From CAVRCT01 sp963719645 (GTDB taxonomy: Bacteria > Pseudomonadota > Gammaproteobacteria > DSM-16500), in contig CAVRCT010000007.1 of assembly GCA_963719645.1 (NCBI GenBank), forward strand, positions 186,001-250,000: a stretch of DNA of 64,000 nucleotides, given 5' to 3'. Shown here one piece after another: positions 8,559 to 18,294 of the stretch; positions within the stretch are counted from its first letter, which is position 1, and each line of letters starts with the position of its first letter. Position numbers and translations under genes: made by a program. The notes under the pieces were generated by a model. That model was not told the DNA's origin. It worked only from the letters and a program-made list of their open reading frames with translations, and did no database searches.

Positions 8559-9608
8559 TTATTCAACTTCCTCTTCTTCCTGCACCACTTCATCCGTTGC
8601 TTTAAAAGATGACAGAGGAGCCAATGCTTTATCCCGAATTTGTTTTTCAATCTCGTTTGCTAATTCAGGATGCTCTTTCAAGAAGTTGCGGGCATTGTCT
8701 TTCCCTTGGCCGATGCGTTGATTCTTGTAACTGAACCAAGCGCCTGCTTTATCCACTAAGCCATGTGTTACACCCAATTCAATGATTTCACCGTGGCGTG
8801 AAATACCTTCGTTATAAAGAATATCAAACTCAGCTTGTTTGAATGGCGGCGCCACTTTGTTTTTAACAACTTTTACCCGTGTTTCACTGCCGACAATTTC
8901 ATCGCCATTTTTGACACTGCCAATGCGGCGAATGTCTAAGCGAACAGACGCATAGAATTTTAACGCATTACCGCCGGTCGTTGTTTCAGGATTGCCAAAC
9001 ATTACGCCAATTTTCATCCGGATTTGATTAATAAAAATCACTAAGGTATTTGAACGTTTAATGTTAGCAGTCAGTTTACGTAATGCTTGGGACATCAGAC
9101 GTGCTTGTAATCCCATGTGTGAATCACCCATTTCACCTTCAATTTCAGCTTTGGGTGTCAGTGCAGCGACAGAGTCGATAATGACGATATCGACAGCGCT
9201 TGAGCGAACCAGCATGTCAGTAATTTCTAAGGCTTGTTCACCAGTGTCCGGTTGTGAAATTAATAATTCGTCGACATTGACACCTAAGCGTTTGGCATAC
9301 ATCGGATCTAATGCATGTTCAGCGTCCACGAAGGCAGCGGTTCCACCTAAACGTTGGCAGGCGGCGATGACTTGTAATGTCAGCGTTGTTTTGCCAGAGG
9401 ATTCTGGACCATAAATTTCAACAATACGACCTTTGGGTAAGCCGCCGATGCCAAGGGCAATATCTAATGTCAGTGAGCCGGTTGAAATCACTTCGATATC
9501 ACGCAATGATGCTGCGGCATCGCCTAAGCGCATGACAGACCCTTTGCCAAATTGGCGTTCGATTTGCGTGAGCGCGGCGCTGAGTGCTTTTTTCTTGTTT
9601 TCTTCCAT
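8559..9608 (-). CDS. recA: Recombinase RecA
   Basis: DNA strand-exchange ATPase and SOS co-protease; 349 residues. Walker A GPESSGKTT, the L1/L2 region around NQIRMKIGVMFGNPETTTGG, and an acidic C-terminal tail ending in EEEEVE. The ATG at 9608 is chosen over an ORF start 7 codons upstream because it has an AAGGAA ribosome site and gives the normal MEENKKKAL N-terminus. I did not find a convincing LexA box (CTGT-N8-ACAG) in the ~100 bp upstream. Confidence 0.98.
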   Translation of the reverse strand: MEENKKKALSAALTQIERQFGKGSVMRLGDAAASLRDIEVISTGSLTLDIALGIGGLPKGRIVEIYGPESSGKTTLTLQVIAACQRLGGTAAFVDAEHALDPMYAKRLGVNVDELLISQPDTGEQALEITDMLVRSSAVDIVIIDSVAALTPKAEIEGEMGDSHMGLQARLMSQALRKLTANIKRSNTLVIFINQIRMKIGVMFGNPETTTGGNALKFYASVRLDIRRIGSVKNGDEIVGSETRVKVVKNKVAPPFKQAEFDILYNEGISRHGEIIELGVTHGLVDKAGAWFSYKNQRIGQGKDNARNFLKEHPELANEIEKQIRDKALAPLSSFKATDEVVQEEEEVE

Positions 9609-9774
9609 TGTTTGGTTCCTTATTGTCAAAAAAGTATGATCGCGTTAGTTTGCTTGAGCTCTGTGCGGAGTGCAAGAGGAGCTTGTTGTATTTGAAAAGA
9701 TTGAGCTGGGATTGGAGATGCTCATTACAAAATAAAAAAGGGGAGAAAGCAATGTTTTTAGTTAGTTTTCCAAC

Positions 9775-9884
9775 GCCGTCATTGCGAGGAGCGTTTTTTG
9801 TGACGAAGCAATCCAGTTTTTGACTTGAGAGCAACCAAAAAACTGGATTGCTTCGTCGCAAAAAACGCTCCTCGCAATGACGGC
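9775..9884. repeat. Family F palindromic repeat (copy 1)
   Basis: Inverted arms of about 48 bp (CCGTCATTGCGAGGAGCG and complement) around a short loop. A second, longer copy is at 17988-18134. The rest of the 9609-9912 gap is the recA leader and shows no gene. Confidence 0.8.
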
Positions 9885-9912
9885 GGAGCAGGCTTTTGCT
9901 GTTTGTATCTGT

Positions 9913-10395
9913 TTAAATAAACTCTAACAACTGCTGCAATGCAATCTCAATCGCTTGTTCGCGGATGGCTTGACGGTCGCCGGTTAGCACAACATGAAGT
10001 GTTTTGACTTCTTTCTCGATGCTGGCACAAGCAAACCAGACAGTGCCAACGGGTTTTTCCACGCTGCCGCCGGTTGGGCCTGCAATACCACTGATGGCAA
10101 CGGCGACTTGGGCTTGGCTATGTGCTAATGCACTCATGGCCATTTCAAAAACAGTTTTTTCACTGACAGCGCCCATGGCGGCTAAGGTATCTGTTTTAAC
10201 GCGCAACATCTCTTGTTTGGCGGCATTGCTATACGTGACAAAACCACGATCAAACCAATCCGAGCTGCCCGCAATGTCAGTGATTGCATACGCAACACCT
10301 CCGCCGGTACACGATTCGGCGGTGGCAAGTTTCCATTCACGTTGGTGTAATTTTTTACCCACCGCAACGGCTAATTGTTTAATGGATGCAGTCAT
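9913..10395 (-). CDS. pncC: Nicotinamide-nucleotide amidohydrolase PncC (CinA C-terminal domain)
   Basis: A 160-residue enzyme converting NMN to nicotinate mononucleotide in pyridine nucleotide salvage. The stand-alone CinA C-terminal domain is complete: TAESCTGGGVAYAIT near residue 25 with the active-site Ser/Cys region, SNAAKQEML, and the ISGIAGPTGGSVEKPVGTVW block. The N-terminal MoCF domain of full CinA is absent, as in many gammaproteobacteria. It is upstream of recA in the usual order and divergent from mutS. Confidence 0.93.
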   Translation of the reverse strand: MTASIKQLAVAVGKKLHQREWKLATAESCTGGGVAYAITDIAGSSDWFDRGFVTYSNAAKQEMLRVKTDTLAAMGAVSEKTVFEMAMSALAHSQAQVAVAISGIAGPTGGSVEKPVGTVWFACASIEKEVKTLHVVLTGDRQAIREQAIEIALQQLLEFI

Positions 10396-10444
10396 GAAAT
10401 ACGTTATACTCCTTCACTTCCCATTGGCCAAGCAGAAGATTTCT

Positions 10445-12994
10445 ATGACAGATGACATTAAACAACATACTCCAATGATGCAACAATATTTGCGAATTAA
10501 AGCAGATCATCCAACGACGGTGTTGTTTTATCGCATGGGCGATTTTTATGAATTATTTTTTGAAGATGCAATACACGTAGCGCGTTTGTTAGACATTACG
10601 TTGACGGCAAGAGGTCAGTCAGCCGGTCAGCCGATTCCGATGGCGGGTGTGCCTTATCATGCGGCGGAATCCTACATTGCCAAATTATTAAAACAAGGCT
10701 TATCCATCGCCATCTGTGAACAAGTGGGTGATCCCAAAACCAGCGTCGGCCCCGTTGAGCGACAAGTGGTCAGAGTCTTAACGCCCGGCACAGTCAGTGA
10801 CGCAGCGTTTTTGGAAGAAGGGCGCGATAATTTGTTGGTCGCCGTGCATGCAATACAGCAACGATTTGGTATTGCAACACTGGATATGAGCAGCGGCCGA
10901 TTTCAATTGTTAGAAGTGACTGGCAAAGAAGCCTTACATAGTGAACTAGAACGATTGAAGCCAACGGAATTATTAATCAGCGAAGAATTTCCATTGCCCC
11001 TCTCGTTAACCGGTGTGCGTAAACGCGCGCCCTGGGAATTTGAATTAGAAAGTGCATTGCGTGCGCTGACGCTGCAAATGCAAACACACGATCTCGCTGG
11101 GTTTGGTTGTTTGGATTTATCGGCTGCGTTGTGTGCTGCGGGTGGTTTATTACATTATGCAAAAGAGACGCAGCGCACGCAGTTGCCGCATATTCGTGCG
11201 ATTCAAGTGGAGCGGCGCGAAGACAGTATTATTTTAGATGCCGCCACTCGAAAAAATTTAGAGATTACGAGCAATTTAACCGGTGGATTCGAAAACACGT
11301 TGGCGTCGGTATTTGATCAAACACACACCGCCATGGGCAGTCGTTTGCTCAAGCGTTGGTTGCATCGTCCATTGCGCCAACATGACGTATTACGTGCGCG
11401 CCAAAATAGTATTAAAAATTTGTTGGCCGATCGCCAGTATTTAGCCTTGCAACGTATTCTGCATCACGTGGGTGATTTAGAGCGTATTTTAGCGCGTGTT
11501 GCATTGAAATCAGCGCGACCTCGTGACTTAGTTGAGTTGCGCGCAACGCTGGCGTTATTACCCGAATTACAAGCGCAATTAAAAAATTGTTCGGCAGATT
11601 TATTGCAAACATTAGCAAATACTATTCGTGAATTTCCCGCCTTAACCGCATTACTGACGCAAGCGATTGTTGAAAATCCACCGGTGACGATTCGTGATGG
11701 GGGTGTGATTGCAAAAGGTTACGATGCTATTTTTGATGAGTTGATGGCGCTCAGTGAAAATGCCGGACAATTTTTAATTGAGTTAGAAGAACGAGAAAAA
11801 AATCGCACCGGTTTATCGACATTGAAAGTGGGTTATAACCGGGTGCACGGTTTTTACATTGAAATTAGCCGTCTGCAAGCAGAGCAAGCGCCTGCAGATT
11901 ATATCCGACGTCAAACATTAAAAAATGCAGAACGATTTATCACACCCGAATTAAAAGTATTTGAAGATAAAGCATTAAGCAGTCGAGACAATGCATTAGC
12001 ACGCGAAAAAGAATTATATGATGGTTTGTTGGAAAAAGTGTTAGTGGAATTAAATCCCTTGCAACAATCAGCGCACGCATTAGCAGAATTGGATGTGCTG
12101 GTTAATTTTGCTGAGCGAGCGGATCGTTTACATTTAACTTGTCCTGAATTCACGTTGGATGCGGAAATTAATTTGACGGCAGGACGTCACCCGGTAGTTG
12201 AAGCTGTTTTATCGCAACCGTTCGTGCCAAATGATGTGTGTTTGAATTCACAAACTCGCATGCTGATGATCACCGGCCCGAACATGGGTGGTAAATCAAC
12301 TTACATGCGGCAAGTTGCGTTAATTGTTTTGTTAGCGCACGTCGGTAGTTTTGTGCCTGCTAAAGCAGCGCGGATTGGGTTGGTCGATCGTATTTTTACC
12401 CGAATTGGTGCAGCGGATGATTTGGCCAGTGGTCGATCTACTTTTATGGTAGAGATGACTGAGACGGCTAATATATTGCATAATGCGAGCGAGCACAGTT
12501 TAGTGTTGATGGATGAGATTGGCCGTGGCACGAGTACTTTCGATGGGTTGTCATTAGCATTTGCTTGTGCGGAATTTTTAGCAAGAGAGATCAAAGCATT
12601 TACTTTATTTGCGACACATTATTTTGAATTAACGGCGTTGCAAGATGAAATCGCTGTCGTGAAGAATGTGCATGTGGCAGCGACAGAGTATCATGAAAAA
12701 ATTATTTTTTTGCATACGGTGCAAGAGGGGCCAGCGAATCAAAGTTATGGTATTCAAGTGGCGCAATTAGCCGGTGTGCCGCCTCCTGTCATTCAATTAG
12801 CCAAACAAAAATTACGTGCATTAGAAAACGAAGCGCATTTGGCAATGCCACCGACGCAGCAATTCGAATTATCTTTTGCGTCAGAGCCGGAAGAGCATCC
12901 TATTGTGGCGCGTTTAAAAGAAATTGATTTAGACGCGGTGTCGCCGCGGGATGCTTGGCAATTATTAGCTGAGTTAAAAAATCATGTTACATAA
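10445..12994 (+). CDS. mutS: DNA mismatch repair protein MutS
   Basis: Recognises mismatches as a dimer and recruits MutL; 849 residues from the chosen ATG. The mismatch-binding Phe-x-Glu is in GDFYELF (Phe34, Glu36). The ATPase domain has Walker A GPNMGGKSTYMRQ, the ST motif near DDLASGRSTFMVEM, Walker B LVLMDEIGRGTSTFDG and ATHYFELTAL. The start at 10445 gives the normal MutS N-terminus. A much longer open frame upstream overlaps pncC on the other strand and is not real. Its end overlaps the next gene by 11 bases. Confidence 0.98.
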   Translation: MTDDIKQHTPMMQQYLRIKADHPTTVLFYRMGDFYELFFEDAIHVARLLDITLTARGQSAGQPIPMAGVPYHAAESYIAKLLKQGLSIAICEQVGDPKTSVGPVERQVVRVLTPGTVSDAAFLEEGRDNLLVAVHAIQQRFGIATLDMSSGRFQLLEVTGKEALHSELERLKPTELLISEEFPLPLSLTGVRKRAPWEFELESALRALTLQMQTHDLAGFGCLDLSAALCAAGGLLHYAKETQRTQLPHIRAIQVERREDSIILDAATRKNLEITSNLTGGFENTLASVFDQTHTAMGSRLLKRWLHRPLRQHDVLRARQNSIKNLLADRQYLALQRILHHVGDLERILARVALKSARPRDLVELRATLALLPELQAQLKNCSADLLQTLANTIREFPALTALLTQAIVENPPVTIRDGGVIAKGYDAIFDELMALSENAGQFLIELEEREKNRTGLSTLKVGYNRVHGFYIEISRLQAEQAPADYIRRQTLKNAERFITPELKVFEDKALSSRDNALAREKELYDGLLEKVLVELNPLQQSAHALAELDVLVNFAERADRLHLTCPEFTLDAEINLTAGRHPVVEAVLSQPFVPNDVCLNSQTRMLMITGPNMGGKSTYMRQVALIVLLAHVGSFVPAKAARIGLVDRIFTRIGAADDLASGRSTFMVEMTETANILHNASEHSLVLMDEIGRGTSTFDGLSLAFACAEFLAREIKAFTLFATHYFELTALQDEIAVVKNVHVAATEYHEKIIFLHTVQEGPANQSYGIQVAQLAGVPPPVIQLAKQKLRALENEAHLAMPPTQQFELSFASEPEEHPIVARLKEIDLDAVSPRDAWQLLAELKNHVT

Positions 12995-13811
12995 AAAATA
13001 TTGCTACGACAAAGCAGCGCCTCGTACGTCCGGCTTGTATTATAGTTTGCGGGGGTTAACAGCGAGCGAACGTGATTGTGTTGTTGCTATTCATGCGTTT
13101 TATCAAGAATTGGAAGAGATTTTATTTGAATGCCAAGATCATCAGTTAGTTATGATTAAGTTTAGTTGGTGGCATGCAGAGGTATTAAAATTAACAGTCG
13201 ATACGCCGGAGCATCCTGTTTTGCAATTTTTATTGGCGAGTGTGAAGCACGATAATGGCTCTCTTGCACAACTGCAGGAAAAATTATTAGCGATGATTGA
13301 TGGCTTTGAGCAAGCGGTGGTTCCTGAGCCGTTTGCAACGTTTGAAGAGGTGACAGTGCATTATATGCGAACGGCGGGTGAGCGCGAGTTAGCGCTGCAA
13401 GTTGTGTTGCAAACGCAGCTCGCAACGGAAACATTATTTCAAGCGATGTTGGTGATCGAGTTATTGCATTATATGCAGCATTTGCGCCGATATGTACGGC
13501 GTGGATTAATTTATTTTGCAGCGGATGAGATGCAATCGTCCGGTGTGTCAGTTGAGAAGTTGGCGGCTTTGCAGACAACGCCTGAGAGTCAGAAATTATT
13601 GCAATTACAAGCTGAGAAAATAGACCGGGCGGGCGTGGCTTTTATGAATGGACTGACAGAAAGCGAGAGAGAAAAAGCGTCGCATTTGATGATTCGGTGT
13701 CAAATTGCAAAAGCTATTTTGGCTGAAATAAAAAATGAAGAATACAGTGTGTTGGAAAATTATATCTCATTGACGCCGCTACGGTATTGGTGGATTGCGT
13801 GGCGAACGTAG
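12984..13811 (+). CDS. Squalene/phytoene synthase-like protein, probably non-catalytic
   Basis: A 275-residue all-helical protein of the squalene/phytoene synthase fold, seen in SGLYYSLRGL, FSWWHAEVLKL (equivalent to the LAWWR block) and the helix pattern. The first aspartate-rich motif expected near residue 42 (DxxxD) reads ELEEI, and no second DxxxD motif is evident, so prenyl-diphosphate condensation is unlikely. Degenerate members such as NDUFAF6 act in respiratory complex I assembly. That comparison is an inference. The start overlaps mutS, so the two are co-transcribed. Confidence 0.72.
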   Translation: MLHKKYCYDKAAPRTSGLYYSLRGLTASERDCVVAIHAFYQELEEILFECQDHQLVMIKFSWWHAEVLKLTVDTPEHPVLQFLLASVKHDNGSLAQLQEKLLAMIDGFEQAVVPEPFATFEEVTVHYMRTAGERELALQVVLQTQLATETLFQAMLVIELLHYMQHLRRYVRRGLIYFAADEMQSSGVSVEKLAALQTTPESQKLLQLQAEKIDRAGVAFMNGLTESEREKASHLMIRCQIAKAILAEIKNEEYSVLENYISLTPLRYWWIAWRT

Positions 13812-13858
13812 GTTGGTGAATGCGATCGTTTCAAGTTGGAATGAATGTTGCCTTTTAT

Positions 13859-14157
13859 ACAAATCCCCCTTGTTCCCCCTTTTTCAAAGGGGGAACAAGG
13901 GGCAATGGCACTAGCTTAAGAACTGTCGTCCCGGAATTTAGTAGCTCTTAACGAGCGCCTTTTGCTCGTTTAGAGCTACTTAATGTCCGGGATCCATCTT
14001 CAATTTATCGCCCTCTTGCTTTTAACTTATATGCTTTAAGCAAAATGGATCCCGGACATTAACTGGCGCTAAATTCGCAAAAAGCGCTCATTAAGCGCCA
14101 GTAAATTCCGGGACGACAGTTCTTAAGCTAGTGCCATTGGGAACAAGGGGGATTTGT
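13859..14157. repeat. Family C repeat (copy 2), interrupted by a family D element
   Basis: ACAAATCCCCCTTGTTCCCC begins at 13859 and the matching arm ends near 14157. Removing 13903-14139 plus one copy of the 11-bp duplication GGAACAAGGGG leaves a plain ~51-bp hairpin. This shows that family D inserted into family C. Confidence 0.85.
13903..14139. mobile_element. Family D MITE, 237 bp (copy D1)
   Basis: Terminal inverted repeats of about 38 bp begin CAATGGCACTAGCTTAAGAA and end in the exact complement. It is flanked by an 11-bp direct repeat GGAACAAGGGG (13892-13902 and 14140-14150). Internally there are two further hairpins (one around GAGCTACTTAA, one around GGCGCTAAATTCGC). It has no ORF, so it must be moved by a transposase encoded elsewhere. 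Confidence 0.9.
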
Positions 14158-14193
14158 ACAAAACAATTTATATCAATACGATTTAGAAATGGA

Positions 14194-17100
14194 TTAGGAT
14201 TTTCCAAGTCCAGACGTAGGTCGTTTTTCATCGCTCGCATCAGCAATCGGTGCCGAGCTTTGCGCCGTAGCCTCTGGATTAAAGAGACTGATAGATGGCG
14301 CTGTTTCTACCGCACCTAGCTTTTTTAAATCATATTTAAATCCCATCGCTTGTCTGACTTCATCTGACTGATCATCTAGACCTTCTTTCTTAAATGCTTC
14401 CACGGCAGCAGTTGCGAATTTGTAAGCGGTTGCTAGATACCCAGGAAGATTATTTTCTTTCACTTCCTGCATAGCATCTTTCGCCATTTTTTTAGCGTAA
14501 TCTTCAGGCGTTAGCGGCATAGAGCCAGTCTGATCATATTGCAGGTGGAAAATTAATTGGGCACATTGATAATTTTGTTTGCCAGTCAGTTTATCAACGA
14601 GTTCTTTATTGGGCAAAATAGAATTTAACACTTGATATTGCAATGGTCTTAAAAAGGTAAGTTTTTCCATCGTCTCATCTTTTTGTTTTTGGTGTAATTC
14701 GCGTAGTAATTGCTCGTGTTTTTTTACCGGTTGCTCCATCAAATCCTGCAACACAGTGATCTCAGTCTTACGTTCAAAAATTTCTTTGCGTAATATTGTC
14801 AATCGTTCGCTAAGTTTAGCTGTTTTCACTTCTTGCGTTTTTAATTTCTCTGCGATCATTTCTTTGGTGTGATATTCAAATGGATCAACAGTATTCACTT
14901 TCAAGTCAGCTAACTGTTGCGACACAGATTTTTCTTGCTCTGAGATGGCATCCAACTGTTTTTTAGCGTCAGCTAATTGTTTTTTTAAGGGTACTAATTC
15001 AACAAAACTCTTGCCTTTCGGCGACTCAAGCAGTGCGTTAACATAATCCTGCCCAACTCCTTCCGATGCTTGATCACCAAGCCATTCTCCTAACGCAGAT
15101 GTTTTTTCATCAGGCGGCAATCCCATTGCTTTGTACAACACAGCTAATTGCGCTTGTTCATTTGCGGAAGCTTGATTTGTTGTTAATTGATGCTCAATGG
15201 TTTCTGCCATATTTAATAACAAATCGGGCCGATCGTGATCGCATCGAATGCACGTTTGAAGTAACTCAAACATTTCAGGCAAATTCAATTTGCCACTCGC
15301 TGTTTTCTCTACTTTTGCTTCTGCTTTCTGTTCCAGAAGACCAAAGCCTAATTTTTTAGCTTTGTCATGATGAATGATGCTGAGCACTGTTAATGCTAGA
15401 TTTCTTTCATCGGGATGATCTAATACATAAGCATATTTTTGCTTCGCTTTATGATGATTTGCATTGGCATCCGCTAATAGACCTTCGGCAAGTTCACGAA
15501 ATGGAGGCTGTATCAAGGAGCGTTTGACAATGCGTTGGATTTCTTTTTCTAAGTCAGCACTGAGTTTTTTTCCTGTTTTAAGGAAGCCCCATAATAGCAG
15601 CACAAATGTTGCGGAGTCATAAATACCACTATTCACTTTAAGACGTTTTACCGCAAGCTCCATAGCAAATTCGCTCACGGTGACATTGTATTCGGTTAGT
15701 AATAAGGAAACTTTCGTTGTCACCTCAATCGACTTGGCTGTTCCCGTAAAAATTGCAAACTCTAAGGAAGTCATAGGCCTTGGGCGACCTGTTGCAGCAT
15801 GAACATCCCCGCCGTGTTTAATATAAATATCCATCGATTTTTTTAAGCTATTGTAATCAGGGTCGAACGCCATCTGCACCGCTGTATTGCCATCGTTATT
15901 CTGAACATTAATTTGAGCACCTCGCTGAATAAGGAGCTCGAACAGTGCTGGATTACGTGTCTGCATTCGCATTAAAGGGGTATATCCCTCACTATTTCTT
16001 TGATTCACATCAGCACCCTGATCCAGGAAAAAATTAATTAGTTCTTGCTTTTCTGGTTCACTAAGTGAGGTAGAGGAGCATATGCTATGTAGCGGAGTAT
16101 CCTCTTGATTGTTTGCTATATTAATATCAGCACCAGACGCAGCCAAAGTGAAAAGAATTTCTTTTCTTTCTGAGAAAGTCAGTTCAGGTAACGAGTGAAC
16201 AAGAAGATGAGCAAATGTGTTACCGGCTTTGGTGCGCAAATTAACTAAGGAAATATAGCCTGGATTATTTGCAAATAGCCGACGATCCGTTTCAATTAAT
16301 AGCTTCATACTTTTTTGAAACTCACCCTTTGGGGAAAAGGCATAATTTTGGCATATTTCCATTAAAGCAGAAAATCCACTTTCGCTTTGAGCTCGAATGA
16401 TCTCTGGTGCGCGAAGTTGATTTGACTTTGGATCCATCGTCATGGCTGCGCTGACCAGATATTCCACCATGGCAAAAGAACGGGCCTTATGTAATGCAGT
16501 GACATCTTTATAAAACCTACGTTTTAATGAAAAATGCTGTTCCTCAACAAGATACTTAACGATATGCAAGTGATTACACTCAATAGCAGTGAGCAGAGGA
16601 TTAGTTTGATTTCTATTTTCTTGTTCCGCTGAAATTTTGTAATATTTACAACAGGCGCAGATTTTTTTTACTATCGCTAAATTTCCTCCAAAAACTGCAA
16701 AATAAAGCACATTCATATCGTAAAGAGGATCAGTCCATTGCAAATCGGTATTGGCTATGTAATCAAAAACGCTACTATTTCCTTCAAACGCTTTGCTGCA
16801 TCGATCGCTTAGAATAGCTTCTCCATGGTACCATGTATTAGATTTTATGATTCCGCTTTCACTGTTCCATCTTTTTTTTAATTCAGCAACAGAAAATAAA
16901 TGATGATTTAAGGGGCGGGCAATAAAATTTATTATATCGAGTGGCTTTAGCTGATAGCCAAGTTGGAAAAGTAAACTAATTGTTTTTGTATTTTGGTCAG
17001 CGGCCAGGGCGTCGCTCATTGGGCTAGTTTTATCCCAGGGTGGAAAGTCTGCATTTAGGTCGAGCCCATTTCGGCATAACCAAACCATCATAGGGAAATC

Positions 17101-17664
17101 ACGTTTTTTTACCGCCTCCATGAAACGTTGATGAACAGTGTGTCTCTTATCTTCTCTAGCGGCAGCCAATGCGATCTCTTTATCTGTAATCGTACTTAAC
17201 ACATCAGGCAAATCTGTTTTTCTTTCTGTTTCAGCAGGAGGATTATATTTTTGCTCTTTGGATTCCAGTTGCTGAAATTCCTCCTCAGTTGAATCCAGTG
17301 ATAACGCTGATGATAAGACAACAGCTTGCCGCTTTGTTTCTGCTGACTGAGAGGCGGCAAGTCCTTGTTGTATTATCGAGGAGGATGTTTTTTCTTCTGG
17401 TGGCACGAGCGTTTGCATTAAGGTTGGCAGCAAGGAATCAAATTCACTTTTAAGATTTGCCAAGAGTTCTGGGTTATTAATAAAAAAATTGCGGACTAGT
17501 TTATCATCTATTTCATTCTGGTCTTTTAGCAATAACGCATTGATATCGATAAAAATCCTCATCTTGCTATGATTCAGAAAGGTATTTTTTCGCGAATCAC
17601 TGCTTGGGTTAAAAAAAGTTGCAAGTTTTTCAAGACCTTCTCTAACGTTTGTAGATATAGGCAT
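14194..17664 (-). CDS. Large ankyrin-repeat protein with C-terminal coiled coil
   Basis: A 1,156-residue protein likely to act in protein-protein contacts. Ankyrin-like units are spread over about residues 180-640. The clearest are around DTPLHSICSS, GADVNQRNSEGYTPLM and GAQINVQNNDGNTAVQMA. A predicted coiled coil (KKQLDAISEQEKSVSQQLAD and following) spans roughly 880-1010. There is no signal peptide or membrane segment. The ATG at 17664 has a GAGGAGA ribosome site; an earlier in-frame ATG lacks one. Large ankyrin proteins of this kind in Legionellales are often type IV secretion substrates, but no secretion signal can be proven here. Confidence 0.85.
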   Translation of the reverse strand: MPISTNVREGLEKLATFFNPSSDSRKNTFLNHSKMRIFIDINALLLKDQNEIDDKLVRNFFINNPELLANLKSEFDSLLPTLMQTLVPPEEKTSSSIIQQGLAASQSAETKRQAVVLSSALSLDSTEEEFQQLESKEQKYNPPAETERKTDLPDVLSTITDKEIALAAAREDKRHTVHQRFMEAVKKRDFPMMVWLCRNGLDLNADFPPWDKTSPMSDALAADQNTKTISLLFQLGYQLKPLDIINFIARPLNHHLFSVAELKKRWNSESGIIKSNTWYHGEAILSDRCSKAFEGNSSVFDYIANTDLQWTDPLYDMNVLYFAVFGGNLAIVKKICACCKYYKISAEQENRNQTNPLLTAIECNHLHIVKYLVEEQHFSLKRRFYKDVTALHKARSFAMVEYLVSAAMTMDPKSNQLRAPEIIRAQSESGFSALMEICQNYAFSPKGEFQKSMKLLIETDRRLFANNPGYISLVNLRTKAGNTFAHLLVHSLPELTFSERKEILFTLAASGADINIANNQEDTPLHSICSSTSLSEPEKQELINFFLDQGADVNQRNSEGYTPLMRMQTRNPALFELLIQRGAQINVQNNDGNTAVQMAFDPDYNSLKKSMDIYIKHGGDVHAATGRPRPMTSLEFAIFTGTAKSIEVTTKVSLLLTEYNVTVSEFAMELAVKRLKVNSGIYDSATFVLLLWGFLKTGKKLSADLEKEIQRIVKRSLIQPPFRELAEGLLADANANHHKAKQKYAYVLDHPDERNLALTVLSIIHHDKAKKLGFGLLEQKAEAKVEKTASGKLNLPEMFELLQTCIRCDHDRPDLLLNMAETIEHQLTTNQASANEQAQLAVLYKAMGLPPDEKTSALGEWLGDQASEGVGQDYVNALLESPKGKSFVELVPLKKQLADAKKQLDAISEQEKSVSQQLADLKVNTVDPFEYHTKEMIAEKLKTQEVKTAKLSERLTILRKEIFERKTEITVLQDLMEQPVKKHEQLLRELHQKQKDETMEKLTFLRPLQYQVLNSILPNKELVDKLTGKQNYQCAQLIFHLQYDQTGSMPLTPEDYAKKMAKDAMQEVKENNLPGYLATAYKFATAAVEAFKKEGLDDQSDEVRQAMGFKYDLKKLGAVETAPSISLFNPEATAQSSAPIADASDEKRPTSGLGKS

Positions 17665-17692
17665 TGATGCAAATCTCCTCGATTTAGTTTTA

Positions 17693-17698
17693 ATTATA
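17693..17698 (-). promoter_or_regulatory. Extended -10 promoter of the ankyrin gene
   Basis: On the minus strand TGCTATAAT (TGn plus consensus -10) lies about 30 bp upstream of the ATG at 17664. A clear -35 at 17 bp is not evident, consistent with an extended -10 promoter. Confidence 0.5.
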
Positions 17699-17725
17699 GC
17701 ATTACAAAAATGCAAAGAGGGGGCT

Positions 17726-17962
17726 CAATGGCGCTCGCTTAAGAACTGTCATCCCGGAATTTACTGGCGCTTAATGAGCGCTTTTTGCGAATTTAGCGCC
17801 AGTTAATTCCTTGATCTATTTTGCTTAAAGCACATGAGTTAAAAAGCAAGAGGGAGGTAAATTGAAGATGGATCCCGGACATTAAGTAGCTCTAAACGAG
17901 CGAAAGGCGCTCGTTAAGAGCTACTAAATTCCGGGATGACAGTTCTTAAGCGAGTGCCATTG
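17726..17962. mobile_element. Family D MITE (copy D2, inverted)
   Basis: 237 bp bounded by CAATGGCGCTCGCTTAAGAA and AGTTCTTAAGCGAGTGCCATTG-type ends, with the internal hairpins in the reverse order of copy D1. No flanking direct repeat remains, so it is probably an older insertion. Confidence 0.85.
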
Positions 17963-17987
17963 TGCCCAGTTCCCCCTTTCCAGAGGG

Positions 17988-18134
17988 CGTTGTTGCGTAA
18001 TTCACGCACCGTCATTGCGAGGAGCGTTTTTTGCGACGAAGCAATCCAGTTTTAGACTTAAGAATCAAAAACTGAATTGCTTCGTCGCAAAAAACGCTCC
18101 TCGCAATGACGGAAGTGGGAATTACGCAACAACG
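17988..18134. repeat. Family F palindromic repeat (copy 2)
   Basis: The arms start CGTTGTTGCGTAATTC and close with the complement. The inner ~48-bp arms match copy 1 at 9775-9884. A fragment of the outer arm recurs near 48652. The remaining bases to 18294 contain no recognisable gene. Confidence 0.8.
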
Positions 18135-18294
18135 CCTTTCAGAGTGGGAGACCTTCTAAGCAGCTCGGTGCTGTAATAGCGAAAGTTGCTTAGACCGAAA
18201 GTAGGCATCACTCTATTTTTGGCGTGCATTTATGGAGTTGACTCCGGAGATCCAGTGCTGTAAATGACTGGGATATGAGAATGTCGTTTTGTAT

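Noticed and set aside
10004..10444. N-terminal extension of MutS by about 147 codons
   Set aside because: It overlaps pncC on the opposite strand and the family start is the ATG at 10445.
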